Shown here one piece after another: positions 1 to 6,067 of a stretch of DNA of 9,810 bases. A program made the translations under genes and the position numbers. Positions within the stretch are counted from its first letter, which is position 1; every line of letters begins with the position of its first letter. The notes under the pieces were generated by a model. It had not been told where the DNA came from. It searched no databases and saw nothing but the letters and a program-made list of their open reading frames with translations. Location of the stretch: positions 1 to 9,810 of the forward strand of contig JACDCH010000078.1 in assembly GCA_013694495.1 (NCBI GenBank), written 5' to 3'. Source of the DNA: Acidimicrobiia bacterium. Lineage in GTDB: Bacteria; Actinomycetota; Acidimicrobiia; Acidimicrobiales; JACDCH01.

Positions 1-15
1 TCTCAGCACCTGAGA
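1..15. repeat. Perfect 6-bp inverted repeat with 3-nt loop at left edge
   Basis: TCTCAG (1-6) and CTGAGA (10-15) are exact reverse complements around the trinucleotide CAC. The repeat lies 28 nt beyond the stop codon of the minus-strand ABC transporter gene, so it could be part of that gene's terminator or an operator for a gene outside the window. No T-tract is visible on either strand, and the window edge prevents seeing whether the stem is longer. A repeat this short can occur by chance. Confidence 0.3.
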
Positions 16-42
16 CCCAGCTGCCAAAGAACGCAGGGGTGG

Positions 43-1926
43 TCAGGTCGGGGCGGGGGCGGGGGCGGGGGCGGGGGACGCTCGCACGAGCGTGCGGTAG
101 AGCTCCGCGTACAGCCCGTCGAGGGCCAGCAGCTCGTCGTGGCGACCGCGCTCCACGACTCGGCCATCGTCGAGCACCAAGATCTGGTCGGCGTCGACGA
201 TGGTCGACAGCCGGTGGGCGATCACGATCGATGTGCGGCCCTGGAGCGCCTCGGCCAGGGCCTGCTGCACGAGGTGCTCGTTCTCGCTGTCGAGGTGGCT
301 GGTGGCTTCGTCGAGCACGACGACCCTGGGATCCTTGAGCAGCATGCGGGCGATGGCCACGCGCTGCTTCTCGCCGCCGGACAGGCGGTAGCCGCGCTCG
401 CCGACCAGGGTGTCGTAGCCGTCGGGGAGGGCGGCGATGACGTCGTGGATGCGAGCCGCCCGGCAGGCGGCCTCGATCTCGGCCGGCGTGGCGTCGGGCC
501 GGGCGTAGCGCAGGTTGGCTCCCACCGTGTCGTGGAAGAGGTGCGGGTCCTGGCTGACGACGCCGATGGCGGCCCGCAGCGACGACCCCGTGAGGTCGCG
601 CACGTCGTGGCCGTCGATGCGCACCCCGCCGGCGGTGACGTCGTAGAGGCGGGGCACGAGCGAGGCGAGCGTGGTCTTGCCCGCGCCGGACGGGCCGACG
701 AGGGCCACGAGCTGGCCGGGCTCGACCACGGCGTCGATGCCGCGCAGCACCTCGACGCCGGGCTCGGTGCTGAGCGGCCCGCCGCCCTCGAGCGACGCGA
801 TCGACACGTCGGTGGCCGCCGGGTAGCGGAAGCGGACGCCGTCGAGCTCGATGCGCCCCGTGCGCTCCACGAGGTCGACGGCGCCGGGCCGGTCGACGAT
901 TGCGGCGGGGGTGTCGAGCACCTCGAAGACGCGGTCGAAGCTCACGAACGCGGTCATCACGTCGACGCGCGTGTTCGTCAGCCCCTGGATCGGCGCGTAG
1001 AGCCGGGTCACGTAGGTGCCGAGGGCGATGAGCGTGCCGAGCGTGATCGTGTTGTCGATCACGAGCAGGCCGCCGACGAGGTAGATGACCGCCGAGCCCA
1101 CCGACGCCAGCGTCGCCATGGCGACGAAGAACGTTCGGCTGATGATGGCCTGGCGGATGCCGATGTCGCGGACTCGCACGGCCCGGCCGGCGAAGCCGTC
1201 GACCTCCTCCTCGTACCGCCCGAACAGCTTCACGAGCATCGCCCCGCTGACGCCGAAGCGCTCCGTCATCGTCGTGTTCATGGACGCGTTCAGGTCCATG
1301 CCCTCGCGGGCCAGCTTCTGCAGCCGCTTCCCCACGTGGCGCGAGGGCACGAGGAACAGCGGCACGATGACGAGGCCGAGGACCGTGAGGCGCCACTCGA
1401 GCACCACCATGGCGACGAGCGTCGTGCCGAGCGTGATGGCGTTCGACAGCACCGAGCCCAGCGTGCCGGTGACGGCCGACTGGGCGCCGATCACGTCGTT
1501 GTTCAGCCGGCTGATGAGCGACCCGGTCTGGGTGCGGGTGAAGAACGCGACCGGCATCCGCTGGACGTGGTCGAACAGCTTCACGCGGAGGTCGTAGATG
1601 AGGCCCTCGCCGATGCGCGTCGACCACCACCGCTCGGCGAGTGAGAGCAGGGCGCTCGCGAACGCGACCCCGACCATGACCATGGCGATGGTGACGACGA
1701 GGCCCCGGTCGCGCGCCGGGATGGCCTCGTCGACGATCGTGCGGATGAGCAGCGGCGGCACCAGGCCGAGCAAGGCGGCGACGACGATCGTCGTGAGGAA
1801 GCCGAGCAGCTGGGTGCGGTAGGGCCGGGCCAGCTCCCACACCCGGCGGAGCGTGCGCCGCTCGAGCCGCGCGCCCTCGACGGCGCTGGCGTCGCCCGGT
1901 AGCAGTCTGTGAGGTCCCATCCGCAT
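43..1926 (-). CDS. ABC-type multidrug/lipid exporter half-transporter (fused membrane and ATPase domains)
   Basis: This 627-residue protein has the layout of a type IV (MsbA/LmrA-like) exporter half-transporter, which acts in the cytoplasmic membrane as a dimer and uses ATP to move a hydrophobic substrate outward. Residues about 30-330 form the membrane domain, with hydrophobic segments near 38-62, 78-96, 155-195 and 266-305. The nucleotide-binding domain follows at about 358-612: A-loop region around FRYP (366-369), Walker A GPSGAGKTT (411-419), Q-loop Gln459, signature LSGGE (515-519), Walker B VVVLDE ending in catalytic Glu540, and H-loop His571. All key residues are intact. A roughly 20-residue insertion (371-393) sits between the A-loop and Walker A. 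The protein ends in an Ala-Pro tail (617-626) encoded by a GGGGGC repeat. The ATG at 1926 is chosen because a -10-like hexamer lies just upstream; the in-frame ATG at 1920 is an alternative. The substrate cannot be told from sequence, and no partner half-transporter is in the window. Confidence 0.93.
   Translation of the reverse strand: MRMGPHRLLPGDASAVEGARLERRTLRRVWELARPYRTQLLGFLTTIVVAALLGLVPPLLIRTIVDEAIPARDRGLVVTIAMVMVGVAFASALLSLAERWWSTRIGEGLIYDLRVKLFDHVQRMPVAFFTRTQTGSLISRLNNDVIGAQSAVTGTLGSVLSNAITLGTTLVAMVVLEWRLTVLGLVIVPLFLVPSRHVGKRLQKLAREGMDLNASMNTTMTERFGVSGAMLVKLFGRYEEEVDGFAGRAVRVRDIGIRQAIISRTFFVAMATLASVGSAVIYLVGGLLVIDNTITLGTLIALGTYVTRLYAPIQGLTNTRVDVMTAFVSFDRVFEVLDTPAAIVDRPGAVDLVERTGRIELDGVRFRYPAATDVSIASLEGGGPLSTEPGVEVLRGIDAVVEPGQLVALVGPSGAGKTTLASLVPRLYDVTAGGVRIDGHDVRDLTGSSLRAAIGVVSQDPHLFHDTVGANLRYARPDATPAEIEAACRAARIHDVIAALPDGYDTLVGERGYRLSGGEKQRVAIARMLLKDPRVVVLDEATSHLDSENEHLVQQALAEALQGRTSIVIAHRLSTIVDADQILVLDDGRVVERGRHDELLALDGLYAELYRTLVRASPAPAPAPAPT
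50..77 (+). repeat. GGGGGC hexamer tandem repeat, G-quadruplex-like
   Basis: Five consecutive G-tracts (4, 5, 5, 5 and 5 bases) are separated by single C residues on the plus strand. Four or more tracts of at least three G with 1-nt loops is the classical pattern for a stable intramolecular G-quadruplex. The repeat lies in the last codons of the minus-strand ABC transporter gene, where it encodes alternating Ala and Pro, so the G-rich strand is the template strand of that gene. Folding is inferred, and the repeat unit number may vary between strains. Confidence 0.8.
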
Positions 1927-1936
1927 GAGTGCGGAG

Positions 1937-1942
1937 ACGCTA
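1937..1942 (-). promoter_or_regulatory. Putative -10 element for the ABC transporter gene
   Basis: Reading the minus strand, TAGCGT matches the TAnnnT core of a sigma-70-type -10 box and lies 10 nt before the ATG at 1926. Transcription starting the usual 6-8 nt downstream would give a leader of only a few bases, as is common in actinomycetes. No convincing -35 hexamer is seen at the usual spacing, so the call rests on one short motif and its position. Confidence 0.3.
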
Positions 1943-1980
1943 CGGCGCCCCGGCGAAAACGGGCGGCTCGGCGCCTCCCG

Positions 1981-1986
1981 TACGGT
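1981..1986 (+). promoter_or_regulatory. Putative -10 element for the YjbR-family gene
   Basis: TACGGT fits TAnnnT and ends 8 nt before the ATG at 1995, the spacing expected for a leaderless transcript. No Shine-Dalgarno sequence precedes that ATG, which fits leaderless initiation. A -35 box is not evident. It is paired back to back with the minus-strand -10 candidate at 1937-1942. Confidence 0.3.
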
Positions 1987-1994
1987 GGGCGGCG

Positions 1995-2375
1995 ATGGCC
2001 CGCCGGCGAGACGACCCGCTGGAGCGACTCCGTGCGATCTGCCTCGCGCTGCCCGAGGTGACCGAGCGGGTCAGCCACGGCGCGCCGACGTTCTTCGTCC
2101 AGGGCAAGAAGACGTTCGTCACCGTGTACCCCGAGGGCATGCACCGGTACGACTTCGCCCACCTCTGGTGCGCCGCGCCGCCGGGCGTCCAGGAGGAGGT
2201 GGTCGAGGCCGAGCCGGAACGGTTCTTCCGGCCGCCGTACGTCGGGGGCCGCGGGTGGCTCGGCGTGCGCCTCGATGTCGACCCCGACTGGGACGAGCTG
2301 GCCGACCTGTGCGAGGAGGCCTACCGCGTGATCGCACCCAACAAGCTGGTGGCGCAGCTCGACGCTCGCACCTGA
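1995..2375 (+). CDS. MmcQ/YjbR-family protein
   Basis: The 126-residue product has the size and motif order of the MmcQ/YjbR (CyaY-like fold) family. It shows an N-terminal helix ending in LALPEV (17-22), a conserved segment around SHGAPTFFV (27-35), a beta strand KTFVTVYPEG (39-48), a RPPYVG turn (79-84) followed by GWLGVRLD (87-94), and a C-terminal helix with EEAYRVIAPNKL (107-118). Members are small cytoplasmic proteins often labelled DNA-binding, but their biochemical role is poorly defined. ATG at 1995 is preferred over the in-frame GTG at 1929 because a -10-like hexamer lies just before it and the family motif begins about 12 residues in. An 81-nt gap separates it from the next gene on the same strand. 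Family assignment is firm; function is not. Confidence 0.88.
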   Translation: MARRRDDPLERLRAICLALPEVTERVSHGAPTFFVQGKKTFVTVYPEGMHRYDFAHLWCAAPPGVQEEVVEAEPERFFRPPYVGGRGWLGVRLDVDPDWDELADLCEEAYRVIAPNKLVAQLDART

Positions 2376-2442
2376 CGAGCACTGGGATCGGGCCGACCGG
2401 GTAGACAGCACGGGTCGGCGTCGCCAACGGCGCCTTCGACCG

Positions 2443-2447
2443 AGGAG
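2443..2447 (+). promoter_or_regulatory. Shine-Dalgarno site AGGAG
   Basis: AGGAG lies 9 nt before the ATG at 2457 and fixes the start of the acidic hypothetical gene. It is one of the clearest ribosome-binding sites in the window and supports this reading frame as translated. I see no convincing promoter in the 81-nt gap (2376-2456), so the gene may be read from the upstream YjbR-family transcript. Confidence 0.65.
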
Positions 2448-2456
2448 AACTGGCTG

Positions 2457-2924
2457 ATGGACATCGTCCGCAACGCCGATGGCACCCTCGTCGTCCCGGT
2501 CCCGCCGGAGCGGCACCGCGACAGCGACGACGACGTGGAAGGCGAGGTGGACGCTGCTCCGGCGGAGCCCACGACCCGCGTCCTCCACCCCGGGGAGGGC
2601 GGCTACGACGAAGCCCTCACCGCCTGGGACCAGCAGCAGAACCCCGACCGCGAGGCCGCGGTGTCGACGGCGACGGGTCGTCAGGAGGCCATGGCCGTCG
2701 TGCACGCGGTGGCGACGTCGGAGGACCACGCCGTAGCGCCGGCCCTCGAGGCCGTGAGCGACCCCGAGGCGAGCGGCGAGGCGTTGCGCCACGTGCTCGT
2801 GGGCGGCGTGCACTCGGTCGAGGACTTCGCCGCCGAGGTGGCCGAAGCCGAGGGCGGCGAGCCCCTTCCGGCCCACCAGGCCACCAAGATCATCGGCGAG
2901 GTGCTGGCCGAGCTCGACGGCTGA
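2457..2924 (+). CDS. Acidic hypothetical protein, 155 residues
   Basis: I do not recognise a family. The product has about 33 Asp/Glu against 8 Arg/Lys, so it is strongly acidic and probably soluble and cytoplasmic; there is no signal peptide, membrane segment or cysteine. Residues 1-18 look like a short beta hairpin (DIVRNADGTLVVPVPPE). Residues 19-40 are a charged, probably disordered linker containing DSDDD. Residues 49-112 are mostly helical, and 119-154 contain two further predicted helices (VEDFAAEVAEAE and HQATKIIGEVLAELD). A good Shine-Dalgarno site and high-GC codon use typical of its neighbours support it as a real gene. It lies downstream of the YjbR-family gene on the same strand and ends 15 nt before the stop codon of the convergent Tad operon. 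No function is proposed. Confidence 0.75.
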   Translation: MDIVRNADGTLVVPVPPERHRDSDDDVEGEVDAAPAEPTTRVLHPGEGGYDEALTAWDQQQNPDREAAVSTATGRQEAMAVVHAVATSEDHAVAPALEAVSDPEASGEALRHVLVGGVHSVEDFAAEVAEAEGGEPLPAHQATKIIGEVLAELDG

Positions 2925-2931
2925 GCGAGAC

Positions 2932-2979
2932 GCTGCCCGTCAGCGGATGAGGGTCGGCTGACCCCGTCCGACGGGCAGC
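2932..2979. terminator. Nested inverted repeat between convergent genes, likely bidirectional terminator
   Basis: GCTGCCCGTC (2932-2941) pairs perfectly with GACGGGCAGC (2970-2979), and inside the loop GGGTC (2951-2955) pairs with GACCC (2960-2964) around a 4-nt loop. The structure starts 7 nt after the stop codon of the plus-strand gene and contains the stop codon and last 12 codons or so of the minus-strand TadG-like gene. There is no T-tract on either side, so it is not a textbook intrinsic terminator; high-GC actinomycetes often show U-poor hairpins at such junctions. Its role as a terminator is inferred from position and stem strength. Confidence 0.55.
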
Positions 2980-4571
2980 ATCCGGTCGATGTCGGGGCGG
3001 AGGGTGAACGTCGCCCCGCCGACCAGGCGGGCCGACCCGGCGAACACCTGGGCGCGCACGGCGAGCGTGCCGGTGTTGCCGGCGAGCTCGACCGATGCGC
3101 TCGGGGCGAAGATGATGCCCTCGAGGTCGAGGTTGGTGCCGCCGGTGATCTTCACGAGGCCGGTGCCGGTGGTCCACACGAGAAGGTCGTCGAAGCGCTC
3201 GTCCGGGCCGTCGGGCGCCGTCCAGGTGACGGCCCGGTTGCCGGACATCGTGACCTTGCCCGCGTTCAGGTAGACGAACGTGTGGCGCAGCTCGATCGAG
3301 CCGTTGTCGACGAGGTCGCCCGACCGGAGGAACACCGTCGCCGATGCCGGCGGTGACGCCGCGCACACGAGCGGAGCGATGAAGTCGTTCGGGTTCGCGT
3401 CGGAGCAGTTCACCCGGAGGCTGCCGAGCCCGCTGGCGTTGATCGGCCCGTCGCTCACGATGTTGCCGCCCTGGAACGTGATGCTCCCGTTCGAGGACAG
3501 GCCCTTCGTTCCGCAGTCGATGTACCAGTTCCCGGCCGGCACGACGGTGGCGGCGTCGGGCGAGCAGCTGCGGCCACTCGTTGTCCAGCGGGTGAACGAC
3601 CCGACCGGCAGCGGGGCGCCGGTGCCGCCCCAGGCGGCGACCAGGTCGTCGATGTACGCCGGTCCGGGCCCGGGGCAGCCCGCCGCCGGGTTGCAGTTGT
3701 AGCGCCAGATCATGGCGTTCTGGCCCACCCGCGCTGACGACGCCTCGGGCAGCGGGTTGACGAGGTTGGGGCTGTAGGCGCTCGTGGCGTCGCCGTCGGC
3801 CAGCGCCCACATGGCGATGGCGCCGGCCGTGAGCGTGCCCTGACCGTCGACGTCGAAGATGACCTTGCTCGGGTTGTTGCACTGCTCGCCGTCGGAGTCG
3901 ACGACGATGTAGCCGGGGGAACCGTCGGTGGTGCCGACGGTGAGCGCCGAGGTGCCGGACAGGCCGAGCACCCCACACGCGTGCTCGTCGAGCAGCACGA
4001 GCGGCGCCTGGACGTCGCCCACGCCCCGGACGTAGCGGCCGACGGCCTCGACGTCGAGCTCGACGGCTCCCGACGCGAAGAGGTTGTCGCGCTCCTGACG
4101 GACGCGCACGCCGAAGCGGTCACAGGCCGCCCCGTCCAGGGAGCTCTCGGGTTGGCCCAGCATCAACGCGTCACCGGTGGGCACCGGGTGCGTGAACGTG
4201 ACCTCGTACTCGTCGATGCTCGTGGTCACCGACCGGGCCTGCCCGGGCACGCAGGTCGGGGCGAACGTGGAGCACGACGGCGCGCTGGCCGACACCGCGG
4301 TGGGCAGGTTGACCACCAGGTAGTCCCAGGCCGCGGCGCAGGCGGTGACCGCGGGCGTGCCGGGGTCACCGAGGCTCGAGGCGGCGGCCAGCGCCATGGC
4401 GTCGGCAGCCACCTGGTCGGCGTCGCGGTCACGGCGGGCGCCGCCGAGGTCGAGGACGAGGGCGATCATGATGACCAGGACGCTCATCGCCGCGGCGACG
4501 ACGACCACTACCAGGCCGTGCTCCGAACCGCGGTCGGCCCCGCGGCCCGCGCTCCGGCGTTCAGATCCCAC
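2940..4571 (-). CDS. TadG-like Flp pilus-assembly protein with large exported beta-rich domain
   Basis: The 543-residue product begins with a short charged N-terminus, then a hydrophobic segment (about 19-40) that runs into DLGGARRDRDADQVAADAMA (41-60). This is the hallmark of the TadE/TadG-like N-terminal domain, which anchors such proteins in the cytoplasmic membrane with the rest outside. The remaining 470 residues are rich in Gly, Thr, Ser, Asn and Val in short strand-like pieces; the stretch 425-525 looks like a beta-helix or stacked beta-sheet. Twelve cysteines (for example 78, 100, 107, 150, 293, 299) are all in the predicted exported part, consistent with disulfides. The GTG at 4571 is chosen because it overlaps the end of tadE by 11 nt and has GAGG 6 nt upstream; the open frame continues to 4733 but would lie over tadE. 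It is the last gene of the operon. Role in the pilus (tip, anchor or adhesin) is unknown. Confidence 0.82.
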   Translation of the reverse strand: MGSERRSAGRGADRGSEHGLVVVVVAAAMSVLVIMIALVLDLGGARRDRDADQVAADAMALAAASSLGDPGTPAVTACAAAWDYLVVNLPTAVSASAPSCSTFAPTCVPGQARSVTTSIDEYEVTFTHPVPTGDALMLGQPESSLDGAACDRFGVRVRQERDNLFASGAVELDVEAVGRYVRGVGDVQAPLVLLDEHACGVLGLSGTSALTVGTTDGSPGYIVVDSDGEQCNNPSKVIFDVDGQGTLTAGAIAMWALADGDATSAYSPNLVNPLPEASSARVGQNAMIWRYNCNPAAGCPGPGPAYIDDLVAAWGGTGAPLPVGSFTRWTTSGRSCSPDAATVVPAGNWYIDCGTKGLSSNGSITFQGGNIVSDGPINASGLGSLRVNCSDANPNDFIAPLVCAASPPASATVFLRSGDLVDNGSIELRHTFVYLNAGKVTMSGNRAVTWTAPDGPDERFDDLLVWTTGTGLVKITGGTNLDLEGIIFAPSASVELAGNTGTLAVRAQVFAGSARLVGGATFTLRPDIDRMLPVGRGQPTLIR

Positions 4572-5118
4572 CGAACGCCTCGTAGCGGTAGACGACCGTC
4601 CGACGCAGGTGCACGGTCTGGCGGTGGAACCCGGTGTCGATGTAGCCGTCGCGCTCGAGGACGACCTGCACGCGCCGCTCGGTGGGATCCTGGCCGTCGT
4701 CGAAGCACCAATCGACCCCCGAGGTGCGTACACCGGCCGCGTTGGTCCTGCGGCTCACGGTCTGGTCGGGGGCGGACCCGGCGGGGTCGACGTAGGCGAC
4801 GCAGATCGAACGCCCGGCGACGCCGGCGTCGAGCTCACCGCCACTGGCGTCCACGGCATAGGACGCCACCCCGTCCAGCCAGGCCGCCATCTCGACGGCG
4901 GCCTCGGGGAGGGGGAGCGTCGAGGCGTGGCGAGCCGCGACGCGCGCCCCCTGGCCGAGCGACTGGCTCTGGTTCCAGGCCATGGCCCCGCTGAAGGTGC
5001 CGAGCAGGATGATCATGAGCACCGGGCAGACGAGGGCGAACTCGACCAGGGCCACGCCCCGATCCCGCTCGCGCCGGCGGCGGCGGCGGCGGGAGCCCCG
5101 GTCGGCGGCGGCAGCCAT
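4561..5118 (-). CDS. tadE: TadE-like pseudopilin-family pilus assembly protein
   Basis: The 185-residue product has an Arg-rich cytoplasmic N-terminus (seven consecutive Arg, 10-16), then RGVALVEFALVCPVLMIILL (20-39), which matches the TadE N-terminal signature with the conserved Glu (27) inside a single membrane segment. In known Tad systems TadE and its relatives are minor pseudopilins needed for pilus assembly and can be cut by the prepilin peptidase. The exported part (about 46-185) has two cysteines, 106 and 138, that could form a disulfide. ATG at 5118 starts 1 nt after the tadC stop codon; a GTG at 5139 in the same frame would add 7 residues and overlap tadC by 20 nt, and no strong ribosome-binding site separates the options. 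The 3' end overlaps the TadG-like gene by 11 nt. Confidence 0.85.
   Translation of the reverse strand: MAAAADRGSRRRRRRRERDRGVALVEFALVCPVLMIILLGTFSGAMAWNQSQSLGQGARVAARHASTLPLPEAAVEMAAWLDGVASYAVDASGGELDAGVAGRSICVAYVDPAGSAPDQTVSRRTNAAGVRTSGVDWCFDDGQDPTERRVQVVLERDGYIDTGFHRQTVHLRRTVVYRYEAFGGI
4578..4581 (-). promoter_or_regulatory. Shine-Dalgarno site GAGG for the TadG-like gene
   Basis: On the minus strand GAGG ends 6 nt before the GTG at 4571, inside the last codons of tadE. Together with the 11-nt overlap of the two genes it supports GTG at 4571 as the start and suggests translational coupling. Confidence 0.5.
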
Positions 5119-5119
5119 C

Positions 5120-6067
5120 TCAGAGCCCGCCGCCGGCACCCATGGACAGCGCAGCGGGCCCGAGTACCACGACGAACATCGGCGGGAAGATCAGGAACAC
5201 CATCGGCATGAGCATCTTCACGGGCGCCTTCATGGCCTTCTCCTGGGCCACCTGCTTGCGGAAGATGCGCATCTCCTCGGCCTGACCACGGAGCACCGAC
5301 GACACCGACACGCCGAACTGGTCGGCCTGGCGGATGGCGGACACGAACGAACGGACCTGCGGTAGCTGCACGCGCTCGGCGAGGCCGCCGAGGGCGTCGC
5401 CCCGGGTCGACCCGGCCCGCATCTCGGCCAGCACGAGGGCGAACTCGCGGGACATCTCGCCGTCGATGTTGGCAACGGTCCGGGCCACTGCGGAGGTGAA
5501 CCCGAGGCCCGCCTCCATGCAGATCACGAGCAGGTCCATGATGTCCGGCAGCTGGCGCAGGATCACGTGTTCGCGGCCCTCGACCTGGCTGCGCAGCTTG
5601 CGACTGGGGAGGATCGTGCAGCACGCCGCGGCCAGGCCGGTGCAGGCGAGCCGCACCATCGGGCCCTGCGACGAGGTGAGCAGCCACGTCCCGTACGCCG
5701 CGAACGGCGCCACGAGCGTGGTCAGCACCCGGACGGCGAGGTAGCGGTCGGTGTCGGCCTCGGGTCGGCCGGCGCGGCGCAGCATCACCCGGATCTGATC
5801 GACCCGGCCCGCCGGCGAGAACCGCCAGCCGAGCTTCGAGAGCCCCTTCAGCACGGGCGCCGCCACGCGATCGGCGAAGGGCAGCACCAGCTCCTGGTCC
5901 CGCACGTCGACCAACTTGTAGAGCTCGTCGAGGTCCCTGAGCTTCGTCCGCAACGAGGACCGGTCGACGACGAGGAACCCGATGCTGCTGACGAGGGCCG
6001 TGGCGCTCACGGTGACGAGCAGGACGAGGAAGATGCCGAACACGCCGTGCTGCATGAGCTCAGACAT
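5120..6067 (-). CDS. tadC: TadC-like inner-membrane platform protein (type II secretion F domain)
   Basis: The 315-residue product has an N-terminal membrane segment (about 9-34), a charged cytoplasmic region, a second hydrophobic pair (about 110-131 and 138-153), the T2SF/GspF domain (about 170-300) and a final membrane segment (288-309). LPDIMDLLVICMEAGLGFTS (173-192) and the following QADQFGVSVSSVLRGQAEEMR (247-267) are the conserved blocks of the TadC type. With TadB it should form the membrane platform that the TadA ATPase drives to extrude Flp pilin subunits. ATG at 6067 overlaps the end of tadB by 8 nt. It is called TadC rather than TadB because of its position second in the pair and its shorter F-domain context; the two are paralogues, so the labels carry some uncertainty, while the family does not. 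Confidence 0.92.
   Translation of the reverse strand: MSELMQHGVFGIFLVLLVTVSATALVSSIGFLVVDRSSLRTKLRDLDELYKLVDVRDQELVLPFADRVAAPVLKGLSKLGWRFSPAGRVDQIRVMLRRAGRPEADTDRYLAVRVLTTLVAPFAAYGTWLLTSSQGPMVRLACTGLAAACCTILPSRKLRSQVEGREHVILRQLPDIMDLLVICMEAGLGFTSAVARTVANIDGEMSREFALVLAEMRAGSTRGDALGGLAERVQLPQVRSFVSAIRQADQFGVSVSSVLRGQAEEMRIFRKQVAQEKAMKAPVKMLMPMVFLIFPPMFVVVLGPAALSMGAGGGL

Noticed and set aside
139..1644. A 501-codon open frame on the plus strand, antisense to the ABC transporter
   Set aside because: The minus-strand frame encodes a complete ABC exporter with all motifs; the antisense product is rich in His, Asp, Gly and Arg with no recognisable domain, as expected of shadow frames in GC-rich DNA.
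1929..1994. Upstream GTG start for the YjbR-family gene
   Set aside because: It would add 22 low-complexity residues across the putative -10 element and has no ribosome-binding site.
1581..2876. A 431-codon minus-strand open frame across the ABC start, the YjbR-family gene and the acidic protein gene
   Set aside because: It runs antisense to two supported plus-strand genes and through the divergent promoter gap, and its product is low-complexity Arg/His/Ser sequence.
2890..3978. A 362-codon minus-strand open frame overlapping the TadG-like gene
   Set aside because: Its product is an Arg/His/Pro-rich frame-shifted reading of the TadG-like gene and also runs through the convergent junction.
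4572..4733. Upstream extension of the TadG-like frame to 4733
   Set aside because: These 54 codons overlap tadE and give Ser/Arg/Thr-rich sequence with no TadG character; the GTG at 4571 with GAGG upstream is a better start.
4345..5211. A 288-codon plus-strand open frame antisense to tadE and the TadG-like gene
   Set aside because: It has no start signal or recognisable domain, and both minus-strand genes beneath it are well supported.
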